Numbered from the stretch's first letter, positions 36,157 to 50,475 are shown. The stretch is 64,000 nucleotides of DNA from Sinonovacula constricta (GCA_007844125.1 CM017564.1:20106956-20170955), one strand, 5' to 3'. A program made the numbers and translations. Notes: a model not told the origin generated them from the letters alone.

Positions 36157-36564
36157 GACACCTTTTTACGTGCCAAATGTTTGACATTGCTGAGATTTTG
36201 AACTGCTATGGATACGCAATAAAAAGTAAATAAAAAAACAATTTGCAATTTTTAAATAAAAGTTAAATGCTTATAGACTTTGTGTAATTTTCTACAGCAT
36301 TGCACCATGTTTTAAATCAGCATTTACGAAAAATGATCCATTTTTTTGCACCCATAACCCTGAGTCCAGTTAATTAATTTATCACCCTCGTGCTCTCTAA
36401 ATGGAACGTAAACCTCCTTATAAAAATCTCAAATAATCAAATAACATAGCAAAATACGACCTTGTCACGCAATGTACTTCTAAACTCGCAAATACATAGT
36501 TAGATCAACCTTAATAGATGCTGCAGATAATATAAACGTTTGTTAGCTGATCATTGTCAATCAT

Positions 36565-36628
36565 TGTTCCATGGTGTAATGGTTAGTACCCAGCTTTCCG
36601 AATCATGCCATCCGAGTTCTAATCTTTT
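36565..36628 (+). pseudogene. tRNA-Gln pseudogene, 3' end lost
   Basis: The first half is recognisable (GTTCCATGGTGTAATGGTTA) but the anticodon arm is altered (CAGCTTTCCGAATCATG, anticodon region TCCG) and the T arm and acceptor 3' strand end in TTTTTATG instead of CGGTGGAACC. Confidence 0.88.
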
Positions 36629-37017
36629 TATGATTTTAATTGTTTTTTTTTTGTAATTAATGTTTTTAACTGCTTTTCAAAAAACAATCTGATAATTTCA
36701 GTTTAATTTTTAAAATGCAACATAAAAGGGACTTTTGTCTTTGACATTTTGACAAACCATTTAAGAGCCAATTAAAGAATTACACAATAAGCAATAAAGA
36801 CAATAAAGCAGGCACAGTCCACTAAATTCTTATTTCTTTCCTTGTGCACACTTAATGAATCGCTAATCTTTTTTTAAAATGAAATCTTTACGTTAAATTA
36901 CATAGAAAATAGTATCTTGTCATTCTATGGAATAGTTAACACGTGAAGACATAATGTGATTACCATAAAAGAAAAATGCAGATGATAAATGCCATTTAGC
37001 TGCTGACTTGACAACCT

Positions 37018-37064
37018 GGTTCCATGGTGTAATAGCGATCCGAGTTCAAATCTCGGTGTAACCT
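37018..37064 (+). pseudogene. tRNA-Gln pseudogene lacking the anticodon arm
   Basis: 47 bases. GGTTCCATGGTGTAAT jumps directly to AGCGATCCGAG, removing part of the D arm and the whole anticodon arm. The T arm is intact and the acceptor 3' strand has one change (TGTAACC). Confidence 0.92.
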
Positions 37065-37619
37065 GATCATTTTTTAAGTCACAAACTTTAAAGCATTTTT
37101 AAAATTATAACCTGTTGTTGTTGTGCAATTAATAATAAGCAACACACATTATAGTTTGTACACTTTTTTGATGAAAGCTTAAACGCCCATCGCTCCCGGA
37201 GACATTTCAAAGACCGATATATTTCATCTTTGCATCAACTTTTGTATTCTCTTTAGTTAGCTATAACTCAATATTTACGACAGATCTTCCAAAATAAGCG
37301 GACAAGCTTTTTATCATCTTTATGGCTTAATATCCTTAGATGACAATGTCAAAAAACTATTGCTTAGTATTTGATTGATCAGAAAACAAAATCAATATTT
37401 ATTTGAAAACAATATGTTATTATAGGATTCGTTGCTATGACAACCCATTCCTGAATAAGCGAGGGCAGTGTTGTAATTGTTGTTTTGATGCCAGAATACA
37501 GAATGGGGCGACCAATAATTAACTTGACTATGTTGTTATGTCTTTATTACTTAATGTCTTTACAGGACGATACTGTGTAGATTATTATAACCTTTGATTA
37601 ATTGTCATACACAACACAT

Positions 37620-37689
37620 GATTCCATGGTGTAATGGTTAGCACTCAGGACCCCGAGTCCTGCGATCCAAGTTCAAATCGCTGGAACCT
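37620..37689 (+). pseudogene. tRNA-Gln pseudogene with anticodon changed to CCG
   Basis: 70 bases. The anticodon loop reads CCCCGAG instead of CTCTGAA, so the triplet is CCG (would read the Arg codon CGG). The T arm has lost two bases (CCAAGTTCAAATCGCTGG), and base 2 of the acceptor stem is A. The T-arm damage makes it very unlikely to be functional. Confidence 0.85.
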
Positions 37690-37906
37690 GGCAAGTTTCA
37701 TCTGACAGGCGTTTGGCACTAAATGTAAGAGAAGGTTAGTATTGTTGATTCTTTTTGGAAATTCTTCGCAGCAACATAACATATAGAGACGTAAAGCTAT
37801 TTTAGTTTGTGTTTGTCAGCTAATATGAAGAACTTTCATAATTTGCAGCTATTGCCAAATATTAATGTTTTCAAAATAAATAAGCTTCTTTACGTTATTT
37901 TTCACG

Positions 37907-40900
37907 GCAGTTTTAAGGATTTAGAGCGGATTGCCTTGATGGACCTTTGAAATACAATGCCTTGAGGTTAATGGTATATGATGCTGGTAGTTTTAAGGAT
38001 TTAGAGCGGATTGCCTTGATGGACCTTTGAAATACAATGCCTTGAGGTTAATGGTATATGATGCTGGCAGTTTTAAGGATTTAGAACGGATTGCCTTGAT
38101 GGACCTTTGAAATACAATGCCTTGAGGTTAATGGTATATGATGCTGGCAGTTTTAAGGATCTAGAGCGGATTGCCATGATGGACGTATGAAAGACAATGC
38201 CATGAGGTTAATGGTATATGATGCTGGAAGTTTTAAGGATTTAGAGCTGATTGCCTTGATGGACGTATGTAAGACAATGTCATGAGGTTAATGGTATATG
38301 ATGCTGGCAGTTTTAAGGATTTAGAGCGGATTGCCTTGATGGACGTATGTAAGACAATGTCATGAGGTTAATGGTATATGATGCTGGCAGTTTTAAGGAT
38401 TTAGAGCGGATTGCCTTGATGGACGTATGAAAGACAATGCCATGGTGTTAATGGTATATGATGCTGGCAGTTTTAAGGATTTAGAGCGGATTGCCTTGAT
38501 GGACGTATGAAAGACAATGCCATGAGGTTAATGGTATATGATGCTGGCAGTTTTAAGGATTTAGAGCGGATTGCCTTGATGGACGTATGAAAGACAATGC
38601 CATGGGGTTAATGGTATATGATGCTGGCAGATTTAAGGATTTAGAGCGGATTGCCTTGATGGACGTATGAAAGACAATGCCATGGGGTTAATGGTATATG
38701 ATGCTGGCAGTTTTAAGGATTTAGAGCGGATTGCCTTGATGGACGTATGAAAGACAATGCCATGAGGTTAATAGTATATGATGCTGGCAGTTTTAAGGAT
38801 TTAGAGCGGATTGCATTGATGGACGTATGAAAGACAATGTCATGAGGTTAATGGTATATGATGCTGGCAGTTTTAAGGATTTAGAGCGGATTGCCCTGAT
38901 GGACGTATGAAAGACAATGCCATGGGGTTAATGGTATATGATGCTGGCAGATTTAAGGATTTAGAGCGGATTGCCTTGATGGACGCATGAAAGACAATGC
39001 CATGGGGTTAATGGTATATGATGCTGGCAGTTTTAAGGATTTAGAGCGGATTGCCTTGATGGACGCATGAAAGACAATGCCATGAGGTTAATGGTATATG
39101 ATGCTGGCAGTTTTAAGGATTTAAAGCGGATTGCCTTGTTGGCCGTGTGAAATACAATGCCATGAGGTTAATGGTATATGATGCTGGCAGTTTTAAGGAT
39201 TTAAAGCGGATTGCCTTGATGGACGTATGAAAGACAATGCCTTGAGGTTAATGGTATATGATGCTGGCAGTTTTAGGGATTTAGAGCGGATTGCCTTGAT
39301 GGACGTATGAAAGACAATGCCATGAGATTAATAGTATATGATGCTGGCAGTTTTAAGGATTTAGAGCGGATTGCCTTGTTGGCCGTGTGAAATACAATGC
39401 CATGAGGTTAATGGTATATGATGCTGGCAGTTTTAAGGATTTAGAGCGGATTGCCTTGATGGACGTATGAAAGACAATGCCTTGAGGTTAATGGTATATG
39501 ATGCTGGCAGTTTTAAGGATTTAAAGCGGATTGCCTTGTTGGCCGTGTGAAATACAATGCCATGAGGTTAATGGTATATGATGCTGGCAGTTTTAAGGAT
39601 TTAGAGCGGATTGCCTTGATGGACGTATGAAAGACAATGCCTTGAGGTTAATGGTATATGATGCTGGCAGTTTTAAGGATTTAGAGCGGATTGCCTTGAT
39701 GGACGTATGAAAGACAATGCCATGAGGTTAATGGTTCATGATGCTGGCAGTTTTAAGGATTTAGAGCGGATTGCCCTGATGGACGTATGAAAGACAATGC
39801 CATGAGATTAATGGTATATGATGCTGGCAGTTTTAAGGATTTAGAGCGGATTGCCTTGATGGACGTATGAAAGACAATGCCTTGAGGTTAATGGTATATG
39901 ATGCTGGCAATTTTAAGGATTTAGAGCGGATTGCCTTGATGGACCTTTGAAATACAATGCCTTGAGGTTAATGGTATATGATGCTGGTAGTTTTAAGGAT
40001 TTAGAGCGGATTGCCTTGATGGACGTATGAAAGACAATGCCATGGGGTTAATGGTATGTGATGCTGGCAGTTTTAAGGATTTAGACCGGATTGCCTTGAT
40101 GGACGTATGAAAGACAATGCCATGGTGTTAATGGTATATGATGCTGGCAGATTTAAGGATTTAGAGCGGATTGCCTTGATGGACGTATGAAAGACAATGC
40201 CATGGGGTTAATGGTATATGATGCTGGCAGTTTTAAGGATTTAGAAGGGATTGCCTTGATGGACGTATGAAAGACAATGCCATGAGGTTAATAGTATATG
40301 ATGCTGGCAGTTTTAAGGATTTAGAGCGGATTGCATTGATGGACGTATGAAAGACAATGTCATGAGGTTAATGGTATATGATGCTGGCAGTTTTAAGGAT
40401 TTAGAGCGGATTGCCCTGATGGACGTATGAAAGACAATGCCATGGGGTTAATGGTATATGATGCTATCAGATTTAAGGATTTAGAGCGGATTGCCTTGAT
40501 GGACGCATGAAAGACAATGCCATGGGGTTAATGGTATATGATGCTGGCAGTTTTAAGGATTTAGAGCGGATTGCCTTGATGGACGCATGAAAGACAATGC
40601 CATGAGGTTTATGGTATATGATGCTGGCAGTTTTAAGGATTTAAAGCGGATTGCCTTGTTGGCCGTGTGACATACAATGCCATGAGGTTAATGGTATATG
40701 ATGCTGGCAGTTTTAAGGATTTAGAGCGGATTGCCTTGATGGACGTATGAAAGACAATGCCTTGAGGTTAATGGTATATGATGCTGGCAGTTTTAAGGAT
40801 TTAGACCGGATTGCCTTGATGGACGTATGAAAGACAATGCCATGAGGTTAATGGTTCATGATGCTGGCAGTTTTAAGGATTTAGAGCGGATTGCCCTGAT

Positions 40901-43900
40901 GGACGTATGAAAGACAATGCCATGAGATTAATGGTATATGATGCTGGCAGTTTTAAGGATTTAGAGCGGATTGCCTTGTTGGCCGTATGAAATACAATGC
41001 CATGAGGTTAATGGTATATGATGCTGGCAGTTTTAAGGATTTAGAGCGGATTGCCTTGATGGACGTATGAAAGACAATGCCTTGAGGTTAATGGTATATG
41101 ATGCTGGCAGTTTTAAGGATTTAAAGCGGATTGCCTTGTTGGCCGTGTGAAATACAATGCCATGAGGTTAATGGTATATGATGCTGGCAGTTTTAAGGAT
41201 TTAGAGCGGATTGCCTTGATGGACGTATGAAAGACAATGCCTTGAGGTTAATGGTATATGATGCTGGCAGTTTTAAGGATTTAGACCGGATTGCCTTGAT
41301 GGACGTATGAAAGACAATGCCATGAGGTTAATGGTTCATGATGCTGGCAGTTTTAAGGATTTAGAGCGGATTGCCCTGATGGACGTATGAAAGACAATGC
41401 CATGAGATTAATGGTATATGATGCTGGCAGTTTTAAGGATTTAGAGCGGATTGCCTTGTTGGCCGTATGAAATACAATGCCATGAGGTTAATGGTATATG
41501 ATGCTGGCAGTTTTAAGGATTTAGAGCGGATTGCCTTGATGGACGTATGAAAGACAATGCCTTGAGGTTAATGGTATATGATGCTGGCAGTTTTAAGGAT
41601 TTAGAGCGGATTGCCTTGATGGACCTTTGAAATACAATGCCTTGAGGTTAATGGTATATGATGCTGGTAGTTTTAAGGATTTAGAGCGGATTGCCTTGAT
41701 GGACGTATGAAAGACAATGCCATGGGGTTAATGGTATGTGATGCTGGCAGTTTTAAGGATTTAGACCGGATTGCCTTGATGGACGTATGAAAGACAATGC
41801 CATGGTGTTAATGGTATATGATGCTGGCAGTTTTAAGGATTTAGAGCGGATTGCCTTGATGGACGTATGAAAGACAATGCCATGGGGTTAATGGTATATG
41901 ATGCTGGCAGATTTAAGGATTTAGAGCGGATTGCCTTGATGGACGTATGAAAGACAATGCCATGGGGTTAATGGTATATGATGCTGGCAGTTTTAAGGAT
42001 TTAGAGCGGATTGCCTTGATGGACGTATGAAAGACAATGCCATGAGGTTAATAGTATATGATGCTGGCAGTTTTAAGGATTTAGAGCGGATTGCCTTGTT
42101 GGCCGTGTGAAATACAATGCCATGAGGTTAATGGTATATGATGCTGGCAGTTTTAAGGATTTAGAGCGGATTGCCTTGATGGACGTATGAAAGACAATGC
42201 CTTGAGGTTAATGGTATATGATGCTGGCAGTTTTAAGGATTTAAAGCGGATTGCCTTGTTGGCCGTGTGAAATACAATGCCATGAGGTTAATGGTATATG
42301 ATGCTGGCAGTTTTAAGGATTTAGAGCGGATTGCCTTGATGGACGTATGAAAGACAATGCCTTGAGGTTAATGGTATATGATGCTGGCAGTTTTAAGGAT
42401 TTAGAGCGGATTGCCTTGATGGACGTATGAAAGACAATGCCATGAGGTTAATGGTTCATGATGCTGGCAGTTTTAAGGATTTAGAGCGGATTGCCCTGAT
42501 GGACGTATGAAAGACAATGCCATGAGATTAATGGTATATGATGCTGGCAGTTTTAAGGATTTAGAGCGGATTGCCTTGATGGACGTATGAAAGACAATGC
42601 CTTGAGGTTAATGGTATATGATGCTGGCAATTTTAAGGATTTAGAGCGGATTGCCTTGATGGACCTTTGAAATACAATGCCTTGAGGTTAATGGTATATG
42701 ATGCTGGTAGTTTTAAGGATTTAGAGCGGATTGCCTTGATGGACGTATGAAAGACAATGCCATGGGGTTAATGGTATGTGATGCTGGCAGTTTTAAGGAG
42801 TTAGACCGGATTGCCTTGATGGACGTATGAAAGACAATGCCATGGTGTTAATGGTATATGATGCTGGCAGATTTAAGGATTTAGAGCGGATTGCCTTGAT
42901 GGACGTATGAAAGACAATGCCATGGGGTTAATGGTATATGATGCTGGCAGTTTTAAGGATTTAGAAGGGATTGCCTTGATGGACGTATGAAAGACAATGC
43001 CATGAGGTTAATAGTATATGATGCTGGCAGTTTTAAGGATTTAGAGCGGATTGCATTGATGGACGTATGAAAGACAATGTCATGAGGTTAATGGTATATG
43101 ATGCTGGCAGTTTTAAGGATTTAGAGCGGATTGCCCTGATGGACGTATGAAAGACAATGCCATGGGGTTAATGGTATATGATGCTATCAGATTTAAGGAT
43201 TTAGAGCGGATTGCCTTGATGGACGCATGAAAGACAATGCCATGGGGTTAATGGTATATGATGCTGGCAGTTTTAAGGATTTAGAGCGGATTGCCTTGGT
43301 GGACGCGTGAAAGACAATGCCATGAGGTTTATGGTATATGATGCTGGCAGTTTTAAGGATTTAAAGCGGATTGCCTTGTTGGCCGTGTGACATACAATGC
43401 CATGAGGTTAATGGTATATGATGCTGGCAGTTTTAAGGATTTAGAGCGGATTGCCTTGATGGACGTATGAAAGACAATGCCTTGAGGTTAATGGTATATG
43501 ATGCTGGCAGTTTTAAGGATTTAGACCGGATTGCCTTGATGGACGTATGAAAGACAATGCCATGAGGTTAATGGTTCATGATGCTGGCAGTTTTAAGGAT
43601 TTAGAGCGGATTGCCCTGATGGACGTATGAAAGACAATGCCATGAGATTAATGGTATATGATGCTGGCAGTTTTAAGGATTTAGAGCGGATTGCCTTGTT
43701 GGCCGTATGAAATACAATGCCATGAGGTTAATGGTATATGATGCTGGCAGTTTTAAGGATTTAGAGCGGATTGCCTTGATGGACGTATGAAAGACAATGC
43801 CTTGAGGTTAATGGTATATGATGCTGGCAGTTTTAAGGATTTAGACCGGATTGCCTTGATGGACGTATGAAAGACAATGCCATGAGGTTAATGGTTCATG

Positions 43901-46900
43901 ATGCTGGCAGTTTTAAGGATTTAGAGCGGATTGCCCTGATGGACGTATGAAAGACAATGCCATGAGATTAATGGTATATGATGCTGGCAGTTTTAAGGAT
44001 TTAGAGCGGATTGCCTTGTTGGCCGTATGAAATACAATGCCATGAGGTTAATGGTATATGATGCTGGCAGTTTTAAGGATTTAGAGCGGATTGCCTTGAT
44101 GGACGTATGAAAGACAATGCCTTGAGGTTAATGGTATATGATGCTGGCAGTTTTAAGGATTTAGAGCGGATTGCCTTGATGGACCTTTGAAATACAATGC
44201 CTTGAGGTTAATGGTATATGATGCTGGTAGTTTTAAGGATTTAGAGCGGATTGCCTTGATGGACGTATGAAAGACAATGCCATGGGGTTAATGGTATGTG
44301 ATGCTGGCAGTTTTAAGGATTTAGACCGGATTGCCTTGATGGACGTATGAAAGACAATGCCATGGTGTTAATGGTATATGATGCTGGCAGTTTTAAGGAT
44401 TTAGAGCGGATTGCCTTGATGGACGTATGAAAGACAATGCCATGGGGTTAATGGTATATGATGCTGGCAGATTTAAGGATTTAGAGCGGATTGCCTTGAT
44501 GGACGTATGAAAGACAATGCCATGGGGTTAATGGTATATGATGCTGGCAGTTTTAAGGATTTAGAGCGGATTGCCTTGATGGACGTATGAAAGACAATGC
44601 CATGAGGTTAATAGTATATGATGCTGGCAGTTTTAAGGATTTAGAGCGGATTGCATTGATAGACGTATGAAAGACAATGTCATGAGGTTAATGGTATATG
44701 ATGCTGGCAGTTTTAAGGATTTAGAGCGGATTGCCCTGATGGACGTATGAAAGACAATGCCATGGGGTTAATGGTATATGATGCTGGCAGATTTAAGGAT
44801 TTAGAGCGGATTGCCTTGATGGACGCATGAAAGACAATGCCATGGGGTTAATGGTATATGATGCTGGCAGTTTTAAGGATTTAGAGCGGATTGCCTTGAT
44901 GGACGAATGAAAGACAATGCCATGAGGTTAATGGTATATGATGCTGGCAGTTTTAAGGATTTAAAGCGGATTGCCTTGTTGGCCGTGTGAAATACAATGC
45001 CATGAGGTTAATGGTATATGATGCTGGCAGTTTTAAGGATTTAGAGCGGATTGCCTTGATGGACGTATGAAAGACAATGCCTTGAGGTTAATGGTATATG
45101 ATGCTGGCAGTTTTAAGGATTTAGAGCGGATTGCCTTGATGGACGTATGAAAGACAATGCCATGAGGTTAATGGTTCATGATGCTGGCAGTTTTAAGGAT
45201 TTAGAGCGGATTGCCCTGATGGACGTATGAAAGACAATGCCATGAGATTAATGGTATATGATGCTGGTAGTTTAAAGGATTTAGAGCGGATTGCCTTGTT
45301 GGCCGTATGAAATACAATGCCATGAGGTTAATGGTATATGATGCTGGCAGTTTTAAGGATTTAGAGCGGATTGCCTTGATGGACGTATGAAAGACAATGC
45401 CTTGAGGTTAATGGTATATGATGCTGGCAGTTTTAAGGATTTAAAGCGGATTGCCTTGTTGGCCGTGTGAAATACAATGCCATGAGGTTAATGGTATATG
45501 ATGCTGGCAGTTTTAAGGATTTAGAGCGGATTGCCTTGATGGACGTATGAAAGACAATGCCTTGAGGTTAATGGTATATGATGCTGGCAGTTTTAAGGAT
45601 TTAGAGCGGATTGCCTTGATGGACGTATGAAAGACAATGCCATGAGGTTAATGGTTCATGATGCTGGCAGTTTTAAGGATTTAGAGCGGATTGCCCTCAT
45701 GGACGTATGAAAGACAATGCCATGAGATTAATGGTATATGATGCTGGTAGTTTAAAGGATTTAGAGCGGATTGCCTTGTTGGCCGTATGAAATACAATGC
45801 CATGAGGTTAATGGTATATGATGCTGGCAGTTTTAAGGATTTAGACCGGATTGCCTTGATGGACGTATGAAAGACAATGCCTTGAGGTTAATGGTATATG
45901 ATGCTGGCAGTTTTAAGGATTTAAAGCGGATTGCCTTGTTGGCCGTGTGAAATACAATGCCATGAGGTTAATGGTATATGATGCTGGCAGTTTTAAGGAT
46001 TTAGAGCGGATTGCCTTGATGGACGTATGAAAGACAATGCCTTGAGGTTAATGGTATATGATGCTGGCAGTTTTAAGGATTTAGAGCGGATTGCCTTGAT
46101 GGACGTATGAAAGACAATGCCATGAGGTTAATGGTTCATGATGCTGGCAGTTTTAAGGATTTAGAGCGGATTGCCCTGATGGACGTATGAAAGACAATGC
46201 CATGAGATTAATGGTATATGATGCTGGCAGTTTTAAGGATTTAGAGCGGATTGCCTTGTTGGCCGTATGAAAAACAATGCCATGAGGTTAATGGTATATG
46301 ATGCTGGCAGTTTTAATGATTTAGAGCGGATTGCCTTGATGGACGTATGAAAGACAATGCCTTGAGTTTAATGGTATATGATGCTGGCAGTTTTAAGGAT
46401 TTAGAGCGGATTGCCTTGATGGACCTTTGAAATACAATGCCTTGAGGTTAATGGTATATGATGCTGGTAGTTTTAAGGATTTAGAGCGGATTGCCTTGAT
46501 GGACGTATGAAAGACAATGCCATGGGGTTAATGGTATGTGATGCTGGCAGTTTTAAGGATTTAGACCGGATTGCCTTGATGGACGTATGAAAGACAATGC
46601 CATGGTGTTAATGGTATATGATGCTGGCAGTTTTAAGGATTTAGAGCGGATTGCCTTGATGGACGTATGAAAGACAATGCCATGAGGTTAATGGTATATG
46701 ATGCTGGTAGTTATAAGGATCTAGAGCGGATTGCCTTGATGGACGTATGAAAGACAATGCCATGGGGTTAATGGTATATGATTCTGGCAGTTTTTAAGGA
46801 TTTAGACCGGATTGCCTTGATGGACGTATGAAAGACAATGCCATGAGGTTAATGGTATATGATGCTGGCAGTTTTAAGGATTTTCAGCGGATTGCATTAA

Positions 46901-48629
46901 TAGCCGTATGAAATACAATGCCATGAGATTAATGGTATATGATGCTGGCCGTTTTAATGATCTAGAGCGGATTGCCTTGATGGACCTTTGAAATACAATG
47001 CCATGAGGTTAATGGTATATGATGCTGGCAGTTTTAAGGATCTAGAGCGGATTGCCTTGATGGACGTATGAAAGACAATGCCATGAGGTTAATGGTATAT
47101 GATGCTGGCAGTTTTAAGCATTTAGAGCGGATTGCCCAGATGGACGTATGAAAGACAATGCCATGGGGTTAATGGTATATGATTCTGGCACTTTTAAGGA
47201 TTTAGAGCGGATTGCCTTGATGGACGTATGAAAGACAATGCCTTGAGGTTAATGGTATATGATTCTGGCCGTTTTAAGGATCTAGAGCGGATTGCCTTGA
47301 TGGACGTATGAAATACAATGCCATGAGGTTAATGGTATATGATGCTGGCAGTTTTAAGGATTTAGACCGGATTGCCTTGATGGACGTATGAAAGACAATG
47401 CCATGAGGTTAATGGTATATGATGCTGGCAGTTTTAAGGATTTAGAGCGGATTGCCTTGATGGACGTATGAAAGACAATGCCTTGAGGTTAATGGTATAT
47501 GATGCTGGCAGTTTTAAGGATTTAGAGCGGATTGCATTGATGGCCGTATGAAATACAATGCCATGAGGTTAATGGTATATGATGCTGGCAGTTTTAAGGA
47601 TTTAGACCGGATTGCCTTGATGGACGTATGAAAGACAATGCCTTGAGGTTAATGGTATATGATGCTGGCAGTTTTAAGGATTTAGAGCGGATTGCCTTGA
47701 TGGACGTATGAAAGACAATGCCTTGAGGTTAATGGTATATGATGCTGGCAGTTTTAAGGATTTAGAGCGGATTGCCTTGATGGACGTATGAAAGACAATG
47801 CCATGAGATTAATGGTATATGATGCTGGCAGTTTTAAGGATCTAGAGCGGATTGCCTTGATGGACGTATGAAAGACAATGTCATGAGGTTAATGGTATAT
47901 GATGCTGCCAGTTTTAAGGATTTAGAGCGGATTGCCTTGATGGACGTATGAAAGACAATGCCATGAGGTTAATGGTATATGATGCTGGCAGTTTTAAGGA
48001 TTTAGACCGCATTACCTTGATGGACGTATGAAAGACAATGCCTTGAGGTTAATGGTATATGATGCTGGCAGATTTAAGGATTTAGAGCGGATTGCCTTGA
48101 TGGACGTTTGAAAAACAATGCCTCGAGGTTAATGGTATATGATGATGGCAGTTTTAAGGATTTAGAGCGGATTGCATTGATGGCCGTATGAAATACAATG
48201 CCATGAGATTAATGGTATATGATGCTGGCAGTTTTAAGGATTTAGAGCGGATTGCCTTGATGGCCGTATGAAATACAATGCCATGAAGTTAATGGTATAT
48301 GACGCTGGCAGTTTTAAGGATTTAGAGCGGATTGCCTTGATGGACGTATAAAAGACAATGCCATGAGGTTAATGGTATATGATGCTGGCAGTTTTAAGGA
48401 TTTAGAGCGGATTGCCTTGATGGACCTTTGAAATACAATGCCATGGGGTTAATGATATATGATGCTGGCAGTTTTAAGGATTTAGAGCGGATTGCCTTGA
48501 TGGACCTTTGAAATACAATGCCATGGGGTTAATGGTATATGATGCTGGCAGTTTTAAGGATTTAGAGCGGATTGCCTTGATGGACGTATGAAAGACAATG
48601 CCATGGGGTTAATGATATATGATGCTGGC
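37907..48629. repeat. 80-bp satellite array, about 134 monomers (10.7 kb)
   Basis: Monomer: GTTTTAAGGATTTAGAGCGG, ATTGCCTTGATGGACGTATG, AAAGACAATGCCATGAGGTT, AATGGTATATGATGCTGGCA. Length divided by 80 is 134, and phase is kept except for a single inserted T near 46791. Monomers are roughly 90% or more identical. Marker variants include GGCCGTGTGAAATAC, GGACCTTTGAAATAC, TTAGACCGGA and GGTATGTG. They recur in blocks, giving higher-order repeats. No open frame survives because 80 is not a multiple of three and stops recur. It lies inside the tRNA-Gln zone, between the copies at 37620 and 49193. Older, more diverse monomers sit at both ends. Confidence 0.98.
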
Positions 48630-48690
48630 TATATTGTAACTCGAGAACAATTATTGTTTTCTATTTTTGCGGATTATAAAATCTGTATGT

Positions 48691-48925
48691 GAACGAGGAT
48701 TAGGGGTAGAGTCGCAGACTTTTTACTCCTAGGCCTCTCATCGCGTGGGTTCGAGTCCCGGTCGGGGCGAAGGACTTAATATGGAAAGGTCCGCCAGCTG
48801 ACCTGTGGTGCTCCGGTTTTTCTACCCAGACACTCGTCAGGGATATTTCTCCAGCAAACAATTTGGACTTCGCTGTAGTTATCATAATTGTGCCGCTGCA
48901 ATGTATCTCGAATAAAAGACACAAC
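48691..48925 (+). mobile_element. tRNA-derived SINE (second family)
   Basis: GGATTAGGGGTAGAGTCGCA is the A-box region and GGGTTCGAGTCCC the B box, followed by a unique body (AAGGTCCGCCAGCTGACC, CCGGTTTTTCTACCCAGACA, CTCGTCAGGGATATTTCT). It starts about 60 bases after the satellite ends. The minus-strand open frame at 48700-48924 is its translation. Confidence 0.65.
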
Positions 48926-49192
48926 TATATTTGTTACTGATACAAATAAATTTCTAAGTAAACTTTACTTTCAATGAGTGTACAAACTAAAATGTTAACT
49001 GCGGAATATTCCGTTCATTTCTTTAAAAGGGGTCTCTCCGAACAGTTGCGATTTCCTATTATTACCTGCTGTATTATTTACCCCATATGTTATCCCATAA
49101 GGGGTTCAGCTGTATAGAGCGGCGCCAATACTCTACTCTCAACTCCGTTAAGTATGTATTCTATACATCTAGTAGGTACATGTAACATGTAT
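48926..49192. other. No gene seen
   Basis: Spacer between the SINE and the next tRNA. Confidence 0.5.
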
Positions 49193-49264
49193 GGTTCCAT
49201 GGTGTAATGGTTAGCACTCAGGACTCTGAATCCTGCGATCCGAGTTCAAATCTCGGTGGAACCT
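49193..49264 (+). tRNA. tRNA-Gln (CTG anticodon), canonical
   Basis: Identical to the copy at 33160. TTTTT follows at about 49271. Its downstream flank (GAACTGTTTTGTTGTGTAAT) resembles that of the pseudogene at 37018, tying it to the same duplicated units across the 80-bp array. Confidence 0.94.
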
Positions 49265-50475
49265 AATAATTTTTATCTTACTAACTTTTAATCATTTCTA
49301 AGATAATGAACTGTTTTGTTGTGTAATTAATAAAAAAACACTTTTAATTCCTAATTTGTTGACATAGCTAAGATATTAAAATATAAATATTTAAATTTTC
49401 ATTCTTTGAAACCAGCCTAAAATCTAAACGTATTTCTATTTTTGAATATATGTAACAAATAACGTACTTTTCATATTGGCTCCAGTATATGACTATTGTA
49501 ACATTACATTAGTTTTTTGTTATTTTTAAGTAACTTAAACTTTATGTACTTAAAAGAAAACTCTTTTCATAAACTACGCGTTATATTGTCTTTGTACGTT
49601 ATATTCTATATATTTATATGAACATGTTAAGTAGACGAATGTAGCTAATGTATATGAATATAAGATATAATATGAGGGGTCGCCAGCTGCGTAGGTGTAA
49701 ACTCGCCGACTTGTAAAACCGGGTACAGCACACCATTCGGTCCCTGTTGGGTTTGCTCTGTATGTTAAACGACTCATAACAGATTTGTCCTTACTTTTAC
49801 ATTCGGCTAGCATGTGAATACCTGTGTCCTGTACTTTTTACAAATGTTTGTATATTTTGCAATGCTCATGTGACTGGCATATTTTGTTATTATTGACAAT
49901 GGGCTGTTGTATTTATCATGTCATTCGTAACTTCTCGGCGGTATCTGGACAAATCTATTTCGTAGAAATGACCGAGGTATTGCGAGTGGTTATTAGATTG
50001 TTATTACAGATTTGTACCACTTTAACTTCTTGCCAGTATATAAAATACTGATTTTGGCCACTTCGAATCACATAGTTAAGCAGGATTTATTCTTACCTGC
50101 TAGCAGTGCTGTACGATGGTTTTACGATTGTTATTCATTCAATATTTAATAAATCACGTGCTTAAAAGATTTGATACATCAGAACATGAATTGTTTGTTT
50201 CGTTTAGACATTGTGCAATACAAATGGTGCATCAAATGTTTTGTCAGTGTGAAAGCAAATGCATAAATCATATTTTCAGCTCACTCTCTCAAAGTACTCA
50301 TCAGGTGTTTGGCTTTGTCGTTCGTCAGATAACGTATTGTCTTTATATATTGGACGCCCTGTGGTGCTTTACATCAATGTTTTTTCCTATGACTACCTTT
50401 ATATTAGCTGTCTGGGGGTAGACATGGGTAGGAGAAAACACTACCTGTATGTTACCTATCACTTGCAGTACATGT
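49265..50475. other. No gene seen
   Basis: AT-rich sequence. The minus-strand frame at 49574-49813 and the + frame at 50116-50421 show no recognisable domain. Confidence 0.45.

Noticed and set aside
37907..48629. CRISPR-like array
   Set aside because: Regular 80-bp spacing, but there are no unique spacers between conserved repeats; the whole monomer repeats, and the genome is eukaryotic.
49574..49813. Minus frame with a protein-like first half (SRLTYRANPTGTEWC)
   Set aside because: No family recognised, no partner exon, and its second half is low-complexity Tyr-rich AT sequence.
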